From: Polytrichum commune | Taxonomy: Eukaryota; Streptophyta; Polytrichopsida; Polytrichales; Polytrichaceae | DNA length: 64,000 bases | Assembly: GCA_950295325.1 (NCBI GenBank) | Contig: OX485803.1 | Location: 13,394,001 to 13,458,000, forward strand | Reading direction: 5' to 3' | Part shown: piece by piece, positions 46,500-58,324 of the stretch | How the letters are laid out: every line of letters begins with the position of its first letter | Numbering within the stretch: position 1 is the first letter of the stretch | Translations under genes and position numbers: made by a program | Notes under the pieces: generated by a model | What the model was told of the DNA's origin: nothing | Databases searched by the model: none | What the model saw: only the letters and a program-made list of their open reading frames with translations

Positions 46500-46880
46500 C
46501 TCATTGTCAGATGTTCGTTCATCCATCCCAAGGGCCCCTGCCACCCCAGATTCGGTCCATCACTCACCCTGCCTGGTGACCCATTCAAAATTTGAACGGG
46601 CGGGGGGCGCGCTTCCCGCCGTAAGGCGGTACGGTGCATTTATATTTATACGGTATATTGTATGTATTTATATTGTCTATATGGGCTGCCGGTCACGCCA
46701 CGTGTACTATACGTATTGTACGCGGTACCTGTGTATTGGAGTCACCGGATTCGTAGGTCGTCGGCGGACCGGCAGACGGGCCCGTGACGGGTCTTCTGTT
46801 CACTTTGGGTGTTTTTTTAATCGGAGTTCCAACGTTCCCAACTGCGTTCCCACGCTCTTAAAGTGCACTGAATAGTGCTG
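46500..46880. other. GC-rich patch of foreign composition
   Basis: About 380 bp with much higher GC and many CpG, unlike the AT-rich, CpG-poor DNA on both sides. It includes GCGGGGGGCGCGCTTCCCGC, CGGTCACGCCACGTGTACTA (with a CACGTG core) and CGTCGGCGGACCGGCAGACG. A 123-codon open frame crosses it but has no ATG start. It could be a promoter or CpG-island-like region, or a recent insertion. No gene is seen beside it. Confidence 0.4.
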
Positions 46881-47789
46881 CTAGTGTGGGTGGGGAATTA
46901 GTGTGGAAAATGATTAATATGGGTGGAAATGAAGCGGGTTCAAGATTAGTGGTCTTCTCTTTAGTCTTTTCTTGAGACATTCAACCAACATCTTCCGCAA
47001 AAATAAATAAAACAATTGCCTTAACTTGAAAGTTATATACAATATGAAACTCACCCATGTTAAATTTTCTTTGGTTCATTTTGCGTGGCCCAAACTTACT
47101 TTAACTCGAAGATTTGGTGTGGGTTGAAAGTTAATGTGACCCATGTTGACCCTGATCATGAGAATTGATGTGGTCACATTATAAGACTATTTAGTGAACT
47201 AAAATGATGTAGTAAGACGAGACATGTATAATATATTGTTCAAGTTCCATATACAAAAGCTACAAGCTTTGAAAACTTTTATGGACAAATGATCCAAAAC
47301 CAACACAAACACATATTGGTAAGGTGATACTCATTTTCAAAATCATTATGTACATTTTGTGCAAGTTTTGGAGGAGTTGCTTTTGGATAGGGTGTTGATT
47401 CTAGCACCCTCGATCTCATTTATGTAGAGGCTACATTGATATGATAAATAGTATATAACAAAAATTTGGATTTAATACGATGTGTATTTGTCGCCCTTGG
47501 TGAGAGTGATCAACCCTTGAGTCTCAAGTTCCTTTCCATGATACCAAGCACATTGTTGATTCACCTATATAATGAAAGTTGCAAGCCAAGAATAAATAAA
47601 TAAATAACCAACGTCAAGCAATATGGTGTGACTTTGAGCCCATTGGCCCTACCTTGCTCAAGAATTCTCTTGGTGCAAGGTGGGGTTTACTGCCTACCTT
47701 ACGGTGGGTGGGCTCTTGGCTTCCTTCCTACCAAGCTAGTTTTTCTTTTCTGTCAAGTAAAGAGAACATTTCACAACAGGTGTTGAACA
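46881..47789. other. No recognisable feature
   Basis: AT-rich, non-coding; nothing recognised apart from a CCCTACCTTGCTCAAGAATT word near 47650 that resembles 43200-43230 inverted. Confidence 0.35.
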
Positions 47790-47880
47790 GCCAACCACTC
47801 CATTCGAAAATGAGTACCTCTCCACTATCACATGGTAGTTTAGGGTCATCTCATACCACAAGCCGAGAAAATAAAACCAT
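47790..47880 (-). mobile_element. SINE fragment related to 44200-44372
   Basis: Read on -, it contains GATGACCCTAAACTACCATG, GATAGTGGAGAGGTACTCAT and TGGTTGGCTGTTCAACACCT, aligning with the SINE at 44200-44372, with box B decayed. No target duplication identified; the 3' end may extend left. Confidence 0.6.
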
Positions 47881-48416
47881 TGTGAACATAACTCGATAAT
47901 ATCGATTCAAAGATCATATCCAACAGTTGGTGAACTCCACATCGTAAGCATTGTTTTTTTTATAAAATTTGTTAAACATACACATAAAATAAAGATTATG
48001 TAACTTTGGGTTTAAACTCTTTAGATTTCATGAGAGCATGTTATGATGTATTAAAAGACTACAATGAGTTGCACGTGGATTTGATGGATATTTAAGAGAA
48101 AGAGAGAGAGAGAAAGCTCATATTTGGACCCAAAATGGGTATATTTATTTATTTAGGGCATTGTGATACAAATGTTCAATGCGGATGTTTTTGTCCCAAT
48201 GCTAAATTATGGGTGGGCATATATACAAATGGAATAATGTATTATGATGTTTTGTGGTTGTAGATGTCATATCTACCTATTTGTGACAAAAGGATAGAAA
48301 AACTTCATAAGGAGCAATTTGTTTTTCTATCACGAGTGTGTTGACATGTGGATGTTTTTCACTTGTTGAATGCAATGTAAACACAAACCCCTTAAAAGAA
48401 AGAGTTTCCCATGTCC

Positions 48417-48446
48417 AAATGCCACTTCTCAAAAAGTGGCATTTGA
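48417..48446. repeat. Short perfect hairpin
   Basis: CAAATGCCACTT, a short loop, then AAGTGGCATTTG: a small inverted repeat in AT-rich DNA, followed by repeated TTTAGTGT / ACACTAAA words up to 48770. Possibly the end of an old element. Confidence 0.6.
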
Positions 48447-48770
48447 AGACACTACAATATTTAGTGTTTCATACACTAAATACGAATGCATGCACGGAGT
48501 ATCAATAAACCTATGAAAGTAAGTAACATTAAATGTAAACTCAAACACTAAATACCAACTATGGTAATATGTGGAATTTACATGTTTGAGTTTAGTGTTA
48601 GTAAGGATATGAAAAAAAAACAAATAACAATGATAAAGGACAATTCCAGCATATCTTCTAACACTAATTATCAAAAAATAAAAAATTAGTGTAAAGCATG
48701 GTAAGGTGGTAACAACATCAAATATAATCAAATACTAAATATCCTAATTAGTGTAATGAAGTTTTATGAA

Positions 48771-51700
48771 ATACGTTGGTGCGATTTATACACGACTTTA
48801 ACCCTACAATGTTTTGGAATTGATTCAACCTAAAGTAGGCATTGATAATTCCTATATAACCATAAGAAATGCACGACCAATCATAATAGAATGAAACTTG
48901 ACATGCATACATTTAACATCATCATTTTGTATATTGTACAAGTTTTTCACTCTTTAAAGTCTTAGGTTGGTATTAACCTAAACTAAACTTTTCTTTTTGT
49001 ATCATCCATAAACAATCATTATCAACTCTCGTGTTTTGATGCATCATAAACCTACATGTGCTCAAAACACCCACATATGTTCACCCGGAAGTTAAGTAAT
49101 CTCAAGTTATAATATTTTATTACAAAGCCAACAACTGATGACATAGAGGTCACCAAGTTATTTGGGAACACCAACTGGGTGGATGTTATCTTGAAATCGA
49201 AACCAACAAGCTTGCTAGCAAAGTCTTTGGTTTATTTTTAGCCTTCCAACCCTTGCAACATAGCAAAGGAACAATGTGTACTACTATGTGGAAAAGGCTC
49301 AGGCCTTTAACGATTAAGACCAATTTTGGTACAATATCATTTTTGAAAATATCATTGATGTATCTATAATGAGGGACTTGCTCCTTTTGGATCCTAGAAG
49401 GTATGTTTAGTGTGGTATGTAAATGGGTTTAGGACTCACGGGGATGGATGATAATTGGGATTTCCGTCTATCCAAAATCACTTAAAAGGAATATAGAGTA
49501 CAAAAAATTATAGTGACTTGGACAATATAAGTAATGGAAGGGTGCAAACAAATGGGCCATTTTTAAATTTTAAGTAATTATAGGGAGGCTTTAATTCAAC
49601 CCTTGAAAGTAAATAGCCCCAAAACAAAAAAAACCCAGCCGCACGTGGTGCACAAAAATGCCTTAGAGTGATCTACCTGTGTACCATAATTGGTGTTGAT
49701 TACCAATGCCATGCCAGTGACCTAAATGTTAGTCCAACATTGGTGAGGTCCACACAACCATCAATGAATGACCTTGTAAAGATATGAGGATGAAGAGGTG
49801 CACCTAGTTTAATAATTGGTTTCATGCAATTTGGACATGATGTGGGGGAGATGTTGAATATATGGGATTTATGACAAGAAGAACTATGTTAATTTGGAAT
49901 TCAAAGTTCACAGTACTTATGGTATGGGTTGCCTCTTGGAGTTGTTAATTTGAGGTCTAGAAACACGTTTCCAAGGTAAATAAACAAGTAAAACCCTTGC
50001 ATTTTAGGGGTTGTGTATATATATATATGCAACGAATGATAGGAACTCATATGACATTGTACACTTCACATTTTAATATTTTTTTGCATGTTAAAATCAT
50101 TTCCAAGTTGCACTAGGCAAGTCACATTGTGCAACTAATATGGTCTCATACACACTTAGGGGTTGATAACATCTACATGTTCATGGGGAGTTGTTAAGGT
50201 GTAAAATCATATTTCAATGTGAATAGGGTTTTAACATGTTAAATGTTGCATAAAGCACCTTGACAATTGTTGGGTTTAATTCTTAAGGACATGAGGGGTA
50301 AAACATATTCTAAAGTGTGCTACAAGTTTACATTTTCAGAGATTGTTTTAAACTTGGGGGGGGGGGGGGCACTTCATTGAAAACCTAAATGTCACGCATG
50401 GGTCACTATGGAATCAAACCCCTATATACAAGACGTTTATTAAAGACTAACAAATGTATACGTACTAACGGCAGGCTGGAAAAATGGACTTAGGTGTTTC
50501 TGCTAAGTTTTTTAGTATTATGTGGTAAATGCCTCCACTACATACAAAAAATTGAAATCATGAACTATACAAGCCTTCGTTACATATTGATTCCACTTTC
50601 ACTTTCCAAGGAGGTAAGTCATTGAGCACTTTTTCATACTTAGCATTTAATGCAATGATTGCATCAACCAAACAAAGACAATAGTACAATAACTCAACCA
50701 CAATTCCGGACAGCAAAAATCAAGGAACCCATGAGCACTCTAAGAGCCCCCAATTGGTAAAAATATATAACCCAAATGCAAACCCTAACAAAACATTGGA
50801 GAAGGTAGTCATTGAGGACAATGACCATACAACAATAATAAATGAAAAAGTGAATTGGATGAATCTAACACATCTATTGTCAATTTAATTCTCAAACCCT
50901 CAAGGCCCTTTAGTATGTATGCATTTACTTCAAAATTCCTAATAGTCTTTTTAGATGTACACACTAGAGAAACATAAATGCCTCTCACTTATGTATATTT
51001 TGTACACTGATGCCTTAAATAAGTCCCCTTCTTACACTCACGTTAGTTCGTACGTGGTATGAAGAGTCCACCCCCCGAGATTTTAAACAAGAATTTTCAT
51101 GAAAGAGAAGTTGTGAGGCATTGTCAAAGGATCACATATGTACGGTTTAAAGCACACAAAGAAAATGTAGTTCTCCAAAAATAAAACCAAGAGTAAAAGT
51201 TTGCCAATATCACATATCTCATTGTTTTGAAACTCGATACGGTTGGTTGAAATAGCTACATCTAGCATAGCTAATGGTTTAAAAACACTTGAGCAAGATA
51301 TGATCATTTGAGATCGAGAGTCTCAATTTTGATGTTTAAGTTTTTGTTAAAATGTGTGTTAATTAAGAACTATTCTCAAACCATCCTTATGGATCATTTG
51401 GATATAAATATAATAAGGACACAAATATAGCATTCAAGAGCATTTTGACTTACACGGAAACCCAATGATAGAACAATCTAGGGGGTGTCCAAATTGAATT
51501 TTTGGAATGTGTTGTTTGTATAATGGCCAGGATTTTTTTACAAGGTAATGCTTTACCTTGTTGACCTTTACATGTGGGTTTGGCCCATGTACCAAAACAT
51601 AGTTCACTTTTAGAGTATATCTACTATGTTTCCTTATGCTTGCTTTGGACACATGTCAAGTATGGGGTTTTTTTTTGAGAAATTTGATCCATGAAAAATA

Positions 51701-52887
51701 CACCTCCCAAACACTCAAACCTAAAAAATATATAACACTAGAAGAAAATTTGTTCATCACAACCAACATGTTACAACTTGTCCACTGCAAGTAATGGCAA
51801 AACAGAGTGTGGTGAGTTTAAAAAAATAAAAATTTGTTGTTGTGGTTTTTGGACAATTGGCAACCAAAAACCTCCACATGACAACCAAACTGATTTATGT
51901 ATGTATTTTCTCACCTCAAGTTGCAGTGGACAAGTTGCAATTATTGATTGTCATAGACAAGTCTTCTTCTAGTGTAAGAAGATGCATTTGATAAACAAAA
52001 AGTAACATATGTTCTAATTTTTGGGAGCATTTCAGTTTAATCCACAGTCACTTGCCTCAATGCCAAAACATGTCCGAAACATCCAGATGACAACATGTTT
52101 TGATAAATGAAAAAAACAAATTGCCATCGTATGCTCGTGGTTTTGGCTAGAAGATAACCAAACAAGACCAAATCCATGGTTTTCTAAGTTGTTAGTTGGA
52201 TTTAAGACAAGACTTGTGAACATAACAAAAGAAGAAGTTCAAAAGGTAGACATGGCCTTACGGTCCTTTAGGGGCTAAGATGTAAACGGTCTTTATGGAA
52301 ATTATGAAGCACAAGTGCCCAACACACTTAAACACTCAAACCATGTTATGGGGCACAAACCTCTGCAATTTTGCATGATTGAGTCGAATTTGATGAATTT
52401 TGATGAAGGCACGGGTTATAAACTTGGACTCTCGTATACGAATCCAATCACTTGTGCCAACCATCTCATTGATTGGATCGTTAATTATGCTTTTGATTTA
52501 TGGGTTAGTTCCAAGGTTGTTTCAATGCATCTTCAAGTTAGCTTTAGGAATCATGATTGTCCAAGGAATGCACACGTAACCATATCAATCTTACCCCCAC
52601 ACTATTGGAGGGAGAGGATTATTGCATACAAGTATACCTCTCATCCATCCAACATCTAAAAGTGACTCCTTATAGGTTGTTTACTGATTTATCTCAAATA
52701 ACTTGAACTAGACTATTTTTGGGTCCTTAAAACTGATTTCGATGTCCCTCCAACTTTAAAAGCTATTTTCCATTTTGCATGCTTCGTAGGGTTGTTACGT
52801 TAAACGAGTGAGAGGTACATTCATATGTGATATATTCCTCTTGCCCCCCACTAATGACCCAAAATGGAATGAGGCCCACACATTCGT
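48771..52887. other. No recognisable gene
   Basis: Four kilobases of AT-rich DNA. It holds simple repeats (TA run near 50016-50029, G14 at 50356-50369) and short open stretches only. A 114-codon open frame at 52315-52659 on + shows no recognised motif and is probably chance. No element ends recognised. Confidence 0.4.
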
Positions 52888-53069
52888 AACATTAGTAAAC
52901 AATGTGCGTTCGTTTGTTTGTTCATGTGGGCCCTGAGAATATAACCATGGGATGCTTCGATCTAGTGCAGATTCAAACTCAATATGAGTCTCCTTACACT
53001 AGGTTAGGACATCCCATGGTTATATTCTAAAGACCCACGTGAACAAACGCACAATGTTGAATAATGTTA
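52888..53069. mobile_element. Foldback element with ~75-bp arms
   Basis: The left arm includes AACAATGTGCGTTCG, TTCATGTGGGCCCTGAGAAT and ATAACCATGGGATG. The right arm is the complement: CATCCCATGGTTATATTCTA, ACCCACGTGAACAAACGCAC, AATGTTG. The loop is about 30 bp. The left arm has one extra TTTGTTTG. No clear target duplication. Probable foldback MITE. Confidence 0.75.
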
Positions 53070-53757
53070 TGTTAAACAAATGAATAGACCACATGTAAAC
53101 AATTGTTGTGCTCTTTTGTTTTGACAACGTTGGCAACTCTCGTGAACTATGGTACCTAGTCACCATTGTTTTGAGGGCATGCATGGAAACTTAAAGCGTT
53201 GGTGAACTTCACCACATATTGTACTACGTTGATTCGGACCCTTATAGAATTACGCTTGAAATTCACATGTCGGCTATCAAATTGTGGATCACCAAAGGAA
53301 GGTACAATAGGTCCATAAAACCTTACCTTCTCGTGAACAATTCCCCTCAATCCAATGAGACGTTCATGTCAACTTTATCATCATGAAGTCAAATAAAAGG
53401 GGTCGAGTGGACCATGTAAACCCTAAGGGTTGGCATGCCCAAGAGATATACCGAACACAACCACTACACACTTGCCTCTTAGACTTGTTCAATTCCACTA
53501 CCAACACCGAGTTGTTCATGTGGGCGAGAATTAAAGTGTCTTTTGTAATCACTATCTTGGTTGAAGAAACAAAACATTGAATAATGCACCGGCCCGAGCT
53601 CGAGGAGTTTCTTACTTGTAGAATGCACCGGGAGTTGCGTATTTCATCGTATATTTCACCTTTACTACATTCAAATCGGTAAACGTTGCAAACGGTTTCA
53701 TGTTACAGTCTACCGTAGGCAACTCAAGGGCGTGACTGAGGTTTCACACACTCTTTA
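53070..53757. other. No recognisable feature
   Basis: Short open stretches on both strands but no motif; nothing recognised. Confidence 0.35.
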
Positions 53758-54050
53758 ATAAGAAAACGGTAGAACCGTGAGACTCTGTCCTTTACTATGA
53801 AAGACTACAACTATAGCTATCCACTTTGCTCTTGCTAGTCCATGGCTATTTACTACACCTATACATTCCAGGAAGCAACTATATTTAATTAGATATGTAT
53901 AACTATAGTTAACATCCACATTGAACAAAAAAATTAAACCAAAAATAGCAAGAACAAGTAACATCCAAGTGTGAACGCAAAGTGGTTAGGAAATCTGCTC
54001 ATGAAACAAAGAAGTCGATGCATAGTCTCTGTCCCACAGACACAGACAAC
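53758..54050 (+). repeat. Dispersed copy of the 45.8-46.25 kb insertion
   Basis: Collinear with 45832-46240: AAGAAAACGGTAGAACCGTG, CTATGAAAGACTACAACTAT, AACATCCACATTGAA, AAGAACAAGTAACATCCAAG, then the tRNA-like GAACGCAAAGTGGTTAGGAA and ATGCATAGTCTCTGTCC. It shows that the tandem repeat part and the tRNA-like part belong to one mobile unit. Ends not defined. Confidence 0.7.
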
Positions 54051-54501
54051 AAAAATCGGAACGGGCATGGAAATAATATGAAATATTAATCAATACAAGA
54101 ATACAAGCGAGTCAATATTACCATACATTTAAAGTGCACATTATTTTTAATATCAAATTGACTAGTATGTTTTAGAATAATTACCATTACCTATGTAGTA
54201 TGCATCCAAATTTATAGCCTCGAGGATGTTGTTGTGGAAACTTGTCTAATAGTGTGGCCCACACTATATACGGTACCATTATCATTATAAAACATTATAT
54301 ACGTAGTGGATAAGCATTGGATGGTATTGCTAAGGCAATAGTGGATGTCATGGAACATGCGATCAAGTAACCAAAATAAGTTGGGCGTCGATGTTCTTTT
54401 GGGAGAGAAGGTGAAATGCCACGGTCCCCACCACGTCTTTTTGTATGTTAAACAATCTTATATCTACATCAACCAATAGATGTGATATGAGGAAGTTACA
54501 C
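54051..54501. other. No recognisable feature
   Basis: AT-rich, non-coding DNA before the paired MITEs. Confidence 0.4.
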
Positions 54502-54504
54502 TAA

Positions 54505-54858
54505 GGGCCGGTTCACACTATGGCCAAACTTCGAGAGGAGAAGCGTTTGGACCAATGAAAATGCATAAATGTCCAAAGTCCGTCCTCTCGGCCTTCACAC
54601 TGGAGGCCGAAGTCCAAAGGACATCACCTCCAAAAGAGCCTAGGTGGCAGCACTTTTAGGATGTTATGGCACCAAGAGTTCGGCCTCTCGAGCAAACTTC
54701 CGTCGAGAGGCCGAACTTTTTTTTCATTAAAATATTCAAAATATGACAGTGGATTATTTTAATATATTTTTTCAGTCCAAAGGCTTCTCCTCTCGACATA
54801 GTTTGGTCCGGAAAAGTGACGCTTCTCCTCTCGACTTGGGCATAGTGTGAACCGGCCC
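54505..54858. mobile_element. Harbinger-type MITE family H3
   Basis: 354 bp with long near-perfect inverted ends: GGGCCGGTTCACACTATGG and the complement of GGGCCGGTTCACACTATGC, continuing with TCGAGAGGAGAAGCG on both sides. TAA is duplicated at 54502-54504 and 54859-54861. The interior repeats CTCTCGGCCTTCACACTGGA-type words. Its right TAA directly abuts the next MITE. Confidence 0.9.
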
Positions 54859-54861
54859 TAA

Positions 54862-55351
54862 GGGCCACTTTACACACGTGTCAAGAGCCGTGACCATGAA
54901 ATTGTGAGAGCCCAAAAGAAAAGTGTCCAAAGGCACCTCCAATATCATGTAGTGTGGACACGGACCCTCAAGTGTAGTGTGAAGCCATATGTGACCGGGC
55001 CCTCAACCAAATGCTATTTCAAAGTATTTCTATTCGTGTGGGTTCTCACACTTGATTGATTAGAATAAATCAATGATTGTGAGCATTCGGAGTGTCATGG
55101 TCTCCCGGTCTTGTGTTAGGCCTACCTCCAGGCGATGGTTTTTGAAAACAGTCCAAGTGACCATGCAACACGATCCATTCGATGCCATGTACGAATCAAT
55201 GTAGACTTTACTTCCATTTTGCAATCACTTGCTTCCTTTGTTCCCTCAAGTGTAGTGTGAAGCGAACTTGGACCGGCTTCGCCTTTTCCACCAATGAGAG
55301 CGCTTGAAGTGTAATGGTCACGGGCTCTCAATCTCGTGTGTGAAGTGGCCC
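54862..55351 (-). mobile_element. Harbinger-type MITE family H1, copy D
   Basis: 490-bp copy in reverse orientation, with ends GGGCCACTTTACACACGTG and the complement of GGGCCACTTCACACACGAG. TAA on the left is shared with the H3 MITE; TTA (or, one base on, TAA) is on the right. Interior closely like copies A-C. Confidence 0.88.
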
Positions 55352-56199
55352 TTAAGGCTTGAACTTGGTCACAATGAGGGAAAATAGATGTTGTTTTGCA
55401 CGACCTTGAAGTCAGTAGGTAAATACATCGGGTGATTACACAAAATACTATCATCTCAATCATCTTTATTTTCTAGTCATATAGACGAGAATTTGTGGGT
55501 TTAAATAAAATAACTATGGCCCACCTTTCACTCCCTATAATAGTATAACTGGTGGAGGCAAACAACCTTGATTGAGGTTAGACAAAGGTTGAACCCTCAT
55601 TAAGCTTGACATGAGCTCGCTTTAGTTTAGACGCATGTTGTCATGTTGGGAAAGGTTGGTGGCGCATGTTCAAAGAAACCCATGCATTAGACCTACTCAA
55701 CACTACATTATTTGGTCTAATTAGTGTGGGTTGCTAGTTGGAGTTACGCATTGCTATAGCATTTTATTGAGAGTATCATTTTTTTACCCAAATAACACAA
55801 GTTGTTGGTATGCACACCGAAGAATATGATAAAACGTACTTGATAAAAAAATGATAATGTCGGTAAATTTTTATAGCAACATGTAGCTTTAAATGGTAAC
55901 CCACACTAATTAGACAAAATAGTGCACTTGCTAGATTAAACTGACATCAAGCAATGAGGATGCTTCCCCTTGAAGCTTAGATCCAGACTAAGACAAACTA
56001 CTAATATTCGCATCCGAGGTTGAACTTTGAGAATCAAACGGCATCATACTAGGGGCCCATGGAACACAACCTACATCTTGAAACAACGTTCTCCATTTTG
56101 ACAACCTCTTAAAAAAGAAGTTTCATTTATTGGGCTTTGGGTTTTTGATGCTACAATGCCAATGTACACTCCACCTTGACACTTGCTAATATGACATGG
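55352..56199. other. No recognisable feature
   Basis: AT-rich, non-coding; nothing recognised. Confidence 0.4.
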
Positions 56200-56490
56200 A
56201 ATTGGATAAAACGAGCTACTCTCCTCATCATTTTTGAAGTTCATATGAATATCGTATTCCCTGTCAAAGTGAAGACACCCACGTTCATTAAAACGATCAT
56301 ATGGGTCCCCCAATTATGTTAACTATTCAATTCTTATCATACTGGTTAACATATTATGAGCACGTAATCTAATCTCTTCCAAACACATTTAAGAAAATTA
56401 TTGGTTGTTGGAGCCACACCTAACCACACAATACTCAAACACAAGACTTAATTAATGATGATAAGTGACCGAATTAGGCACATCTAACCC
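56200..56490. repeat. Dispersed repeat family R, copy 3
   Basis: Matches 19960-20240 and 45030-45260: TTTTTGAAGTTCATATGAAT, AGTGAAGACACCCACGTTC, CCCCCAATTATGTTAACTAT, TAATCTAATCTC, CCGAATTAGGCACATCT. Confidence 0.6.
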
Positions 56491-57361
56491 TAATAAGTTA
56501 CGGTGTTGCATGTGTCAATCTTGTTCCTTCTTCTTTTAGTTTGCTTCGAAAGACTGATTGCTGTGGTGTTTCCGATGAAAGGAGAACTTGGATGGCCCTG
56601 GAGACACACACACTGCATTTGCCTTTTATAATCCCCCAGGATTTAAAGCCATGAATAACCCTAATTTGCAAAGTTAGTTGGTACTTTATAAAGGTGTCAG
56701 GTGCCTGAACTTTAATTATCACAGCTAAATCAAAGAGTTATAACCCCTGACTTGCTATGAAGAATCCACTTGGCTTACCTCTCCAGCCAATCACAGCACT
56801 CCATGTGTATAGCTGGGCCACAAAATAGTGTGGGTGGCTCTACTAACTATTTAGACAGTGAAGCCTAGATAATAAATAAAGCTAACACTCATCCGTAGTG
56901 TGTAGGAGTATGTACTGCTAGCTGGGCATATCCTTTTAAATGTCACTTGGAGCCTAGTAACGGCTACTCCAGTTGCACATGGGAACTCTCCAAGGGAACG
57001 AGAACGGGGACGGGGAAAATGACGGGCCGGGTGAGGAAGCCCACCCACGGGCCAGGCGACTGGTCTATGTGGACCGCCCCACCCGGTCACCTTCTTCCTC
57101 GTCTCCAAGTTTGTCCTCGTGCTTCGCTGCACGCCTCCGAGCGCTTTTTATAGTCGTTGTTGTGGATTAGTCCAGGTTTAGTGCATTTCGGCGAGGTCGT
57201 TTGATGGTGAGAGTGTGGTTCTTTGGGAATCCTGGGGGCCCGCTCTCCCGCTTTTTGACCCTGGATCGAGCCATTTTGGGCAATTTTAGCGTAGAAACCA
57301 CCAAGGTCAGGTTCTTGACAAAAGTACATGTATGAGTTGTAGGTATTAGGTAACTTATTCT
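56491..57361. other. Rising GC content, no gene assigned
   Basis: Contains a GC-rich stretch (about 56990-57100) and a TTTTTATAG at 57145-57153 that could be a TATA-like motif on +. Overlapping open stretches on - (to about 57568) have no recognised motif. No transcript could be assigned. Confidence 0.3.
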
Positions 57362-57607
57362 CAAGTGTGAAGACTCGCATTGCGTGCAGAGAGGCTCCTC
57401 TCGGGTGTTCATGCGATAAATGAGGCGACAAAGTCGTGTAAGAAGAGTTTGAGAGGTAACTGTTGTTGTTGTTGTTTTAAGTGGTTTATTACCGCGGGAA
57501 AAATTAGCTTCTCGGACTCGTTCAAGTGTTGCATTCCATTCCGAAGTTATTAGGACAATGTAGACCATGGGCTAAGTTATCCCTGCAATGCGGTTCTGTG
57601 AGGAGAA
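57362..57607 (+). repeat. Direct repeat upstream of the kinesin gene, copy 1
   Basis: Pairs with 58068-58324. Shared words in order: GTGTGAAG, GCTCCTC, ATGCGATAAATG, AAGAAGAGTTTGAGAGGTAA, TTAGCTTCTCGGACTC, GTGTTGCATTC, GCGGTT and GAGGAGAA. The spacer is about 460 bp. No TG...CA ends, primer site or target duplication was seen, so a small LTR element (TRIM) is possible but unproven. Confidence 0.7.
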
Positions 57608-58067
57608 TGCGTGGTATGCGTAGGAACAAGCAAGGTCGAGGTTCTTCACAACAGCCACTGCCTCTGGGGGAAGTAGTAGTAACTTACTTAGGTAACTTAT
57701 TAGGACACAAATTTAGTCTTATAGCGCATGAGAGTCTTGTATCAAATGAAGGCATTGTTCAGCTTTGTGTTGAACACTTCTTACGTTGTCTCGGATAATG
57801 TCTCGTAGTCATTGTGATTGGCCAAAGTTGGGTGCTCCTCTTAAACCATTCTTACTAACATCCTTTCTTACATCTTACCTTTCTTACACATTGGAGTTAT
57901 TTTATACTTAAAAGCGGCAATGCCGCATAGTATGCCGATTAGTGCCTTTTAAGTTTCGCTCACTTGATGCACGGTCGGTCGCACTCACTCACTCACTCGT
58001 TGACGCTTTTGAGGATGAAATGTGGGTGTTGCAATTAGGTTAGTGACACAATAAGGACCACTTAGCT

Positions 58068-58324
58068 TAGTGTGAAGGTTTCACGGCAATTAAGTGTGCA
58101 TTGGAAGCTCCTCCCGGTTGGTCGTGCGATAAATGTGGCGAGAAGGTCGTTTAAGAAGAGTTTGAGAGGTAACTTCTTGTTGTTTGTGTCGTGGTTTAAG
58201 TGATTTACTTACTGAGGGCAATTAGCTTCTCGGACTCACTTGTTGTAGTGTTGCATTCTTTTTCGTAAGTTACATCACGGGATAAGTTCTGCCTACTTAC
58301 ATTGCGGTTTTACGAGGAGAACGT
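58068..58324 (+). repeat. Direct repeat upstream of the kinesin gene, copy 2
   Basis: Second copy of the 57362-57607 unit in the same orientation, ending about 625 bp before the kinesin start codon. Diverged, with several small indels. Confidence 0.7.

Noticed and set aside
46504-46875. 123-codon open frame through the GC-rich patch
   Set aside because: Starts with TTG, has no motif, and GC-rich DNA gives long open frames by chance.
56498-57568. Several overlapping open frames on the minus strand (74-133 codons)
   Set aside because: No motif, conflicting frames, and part of the region is the direct-repeat copy upstream of the kinesin.
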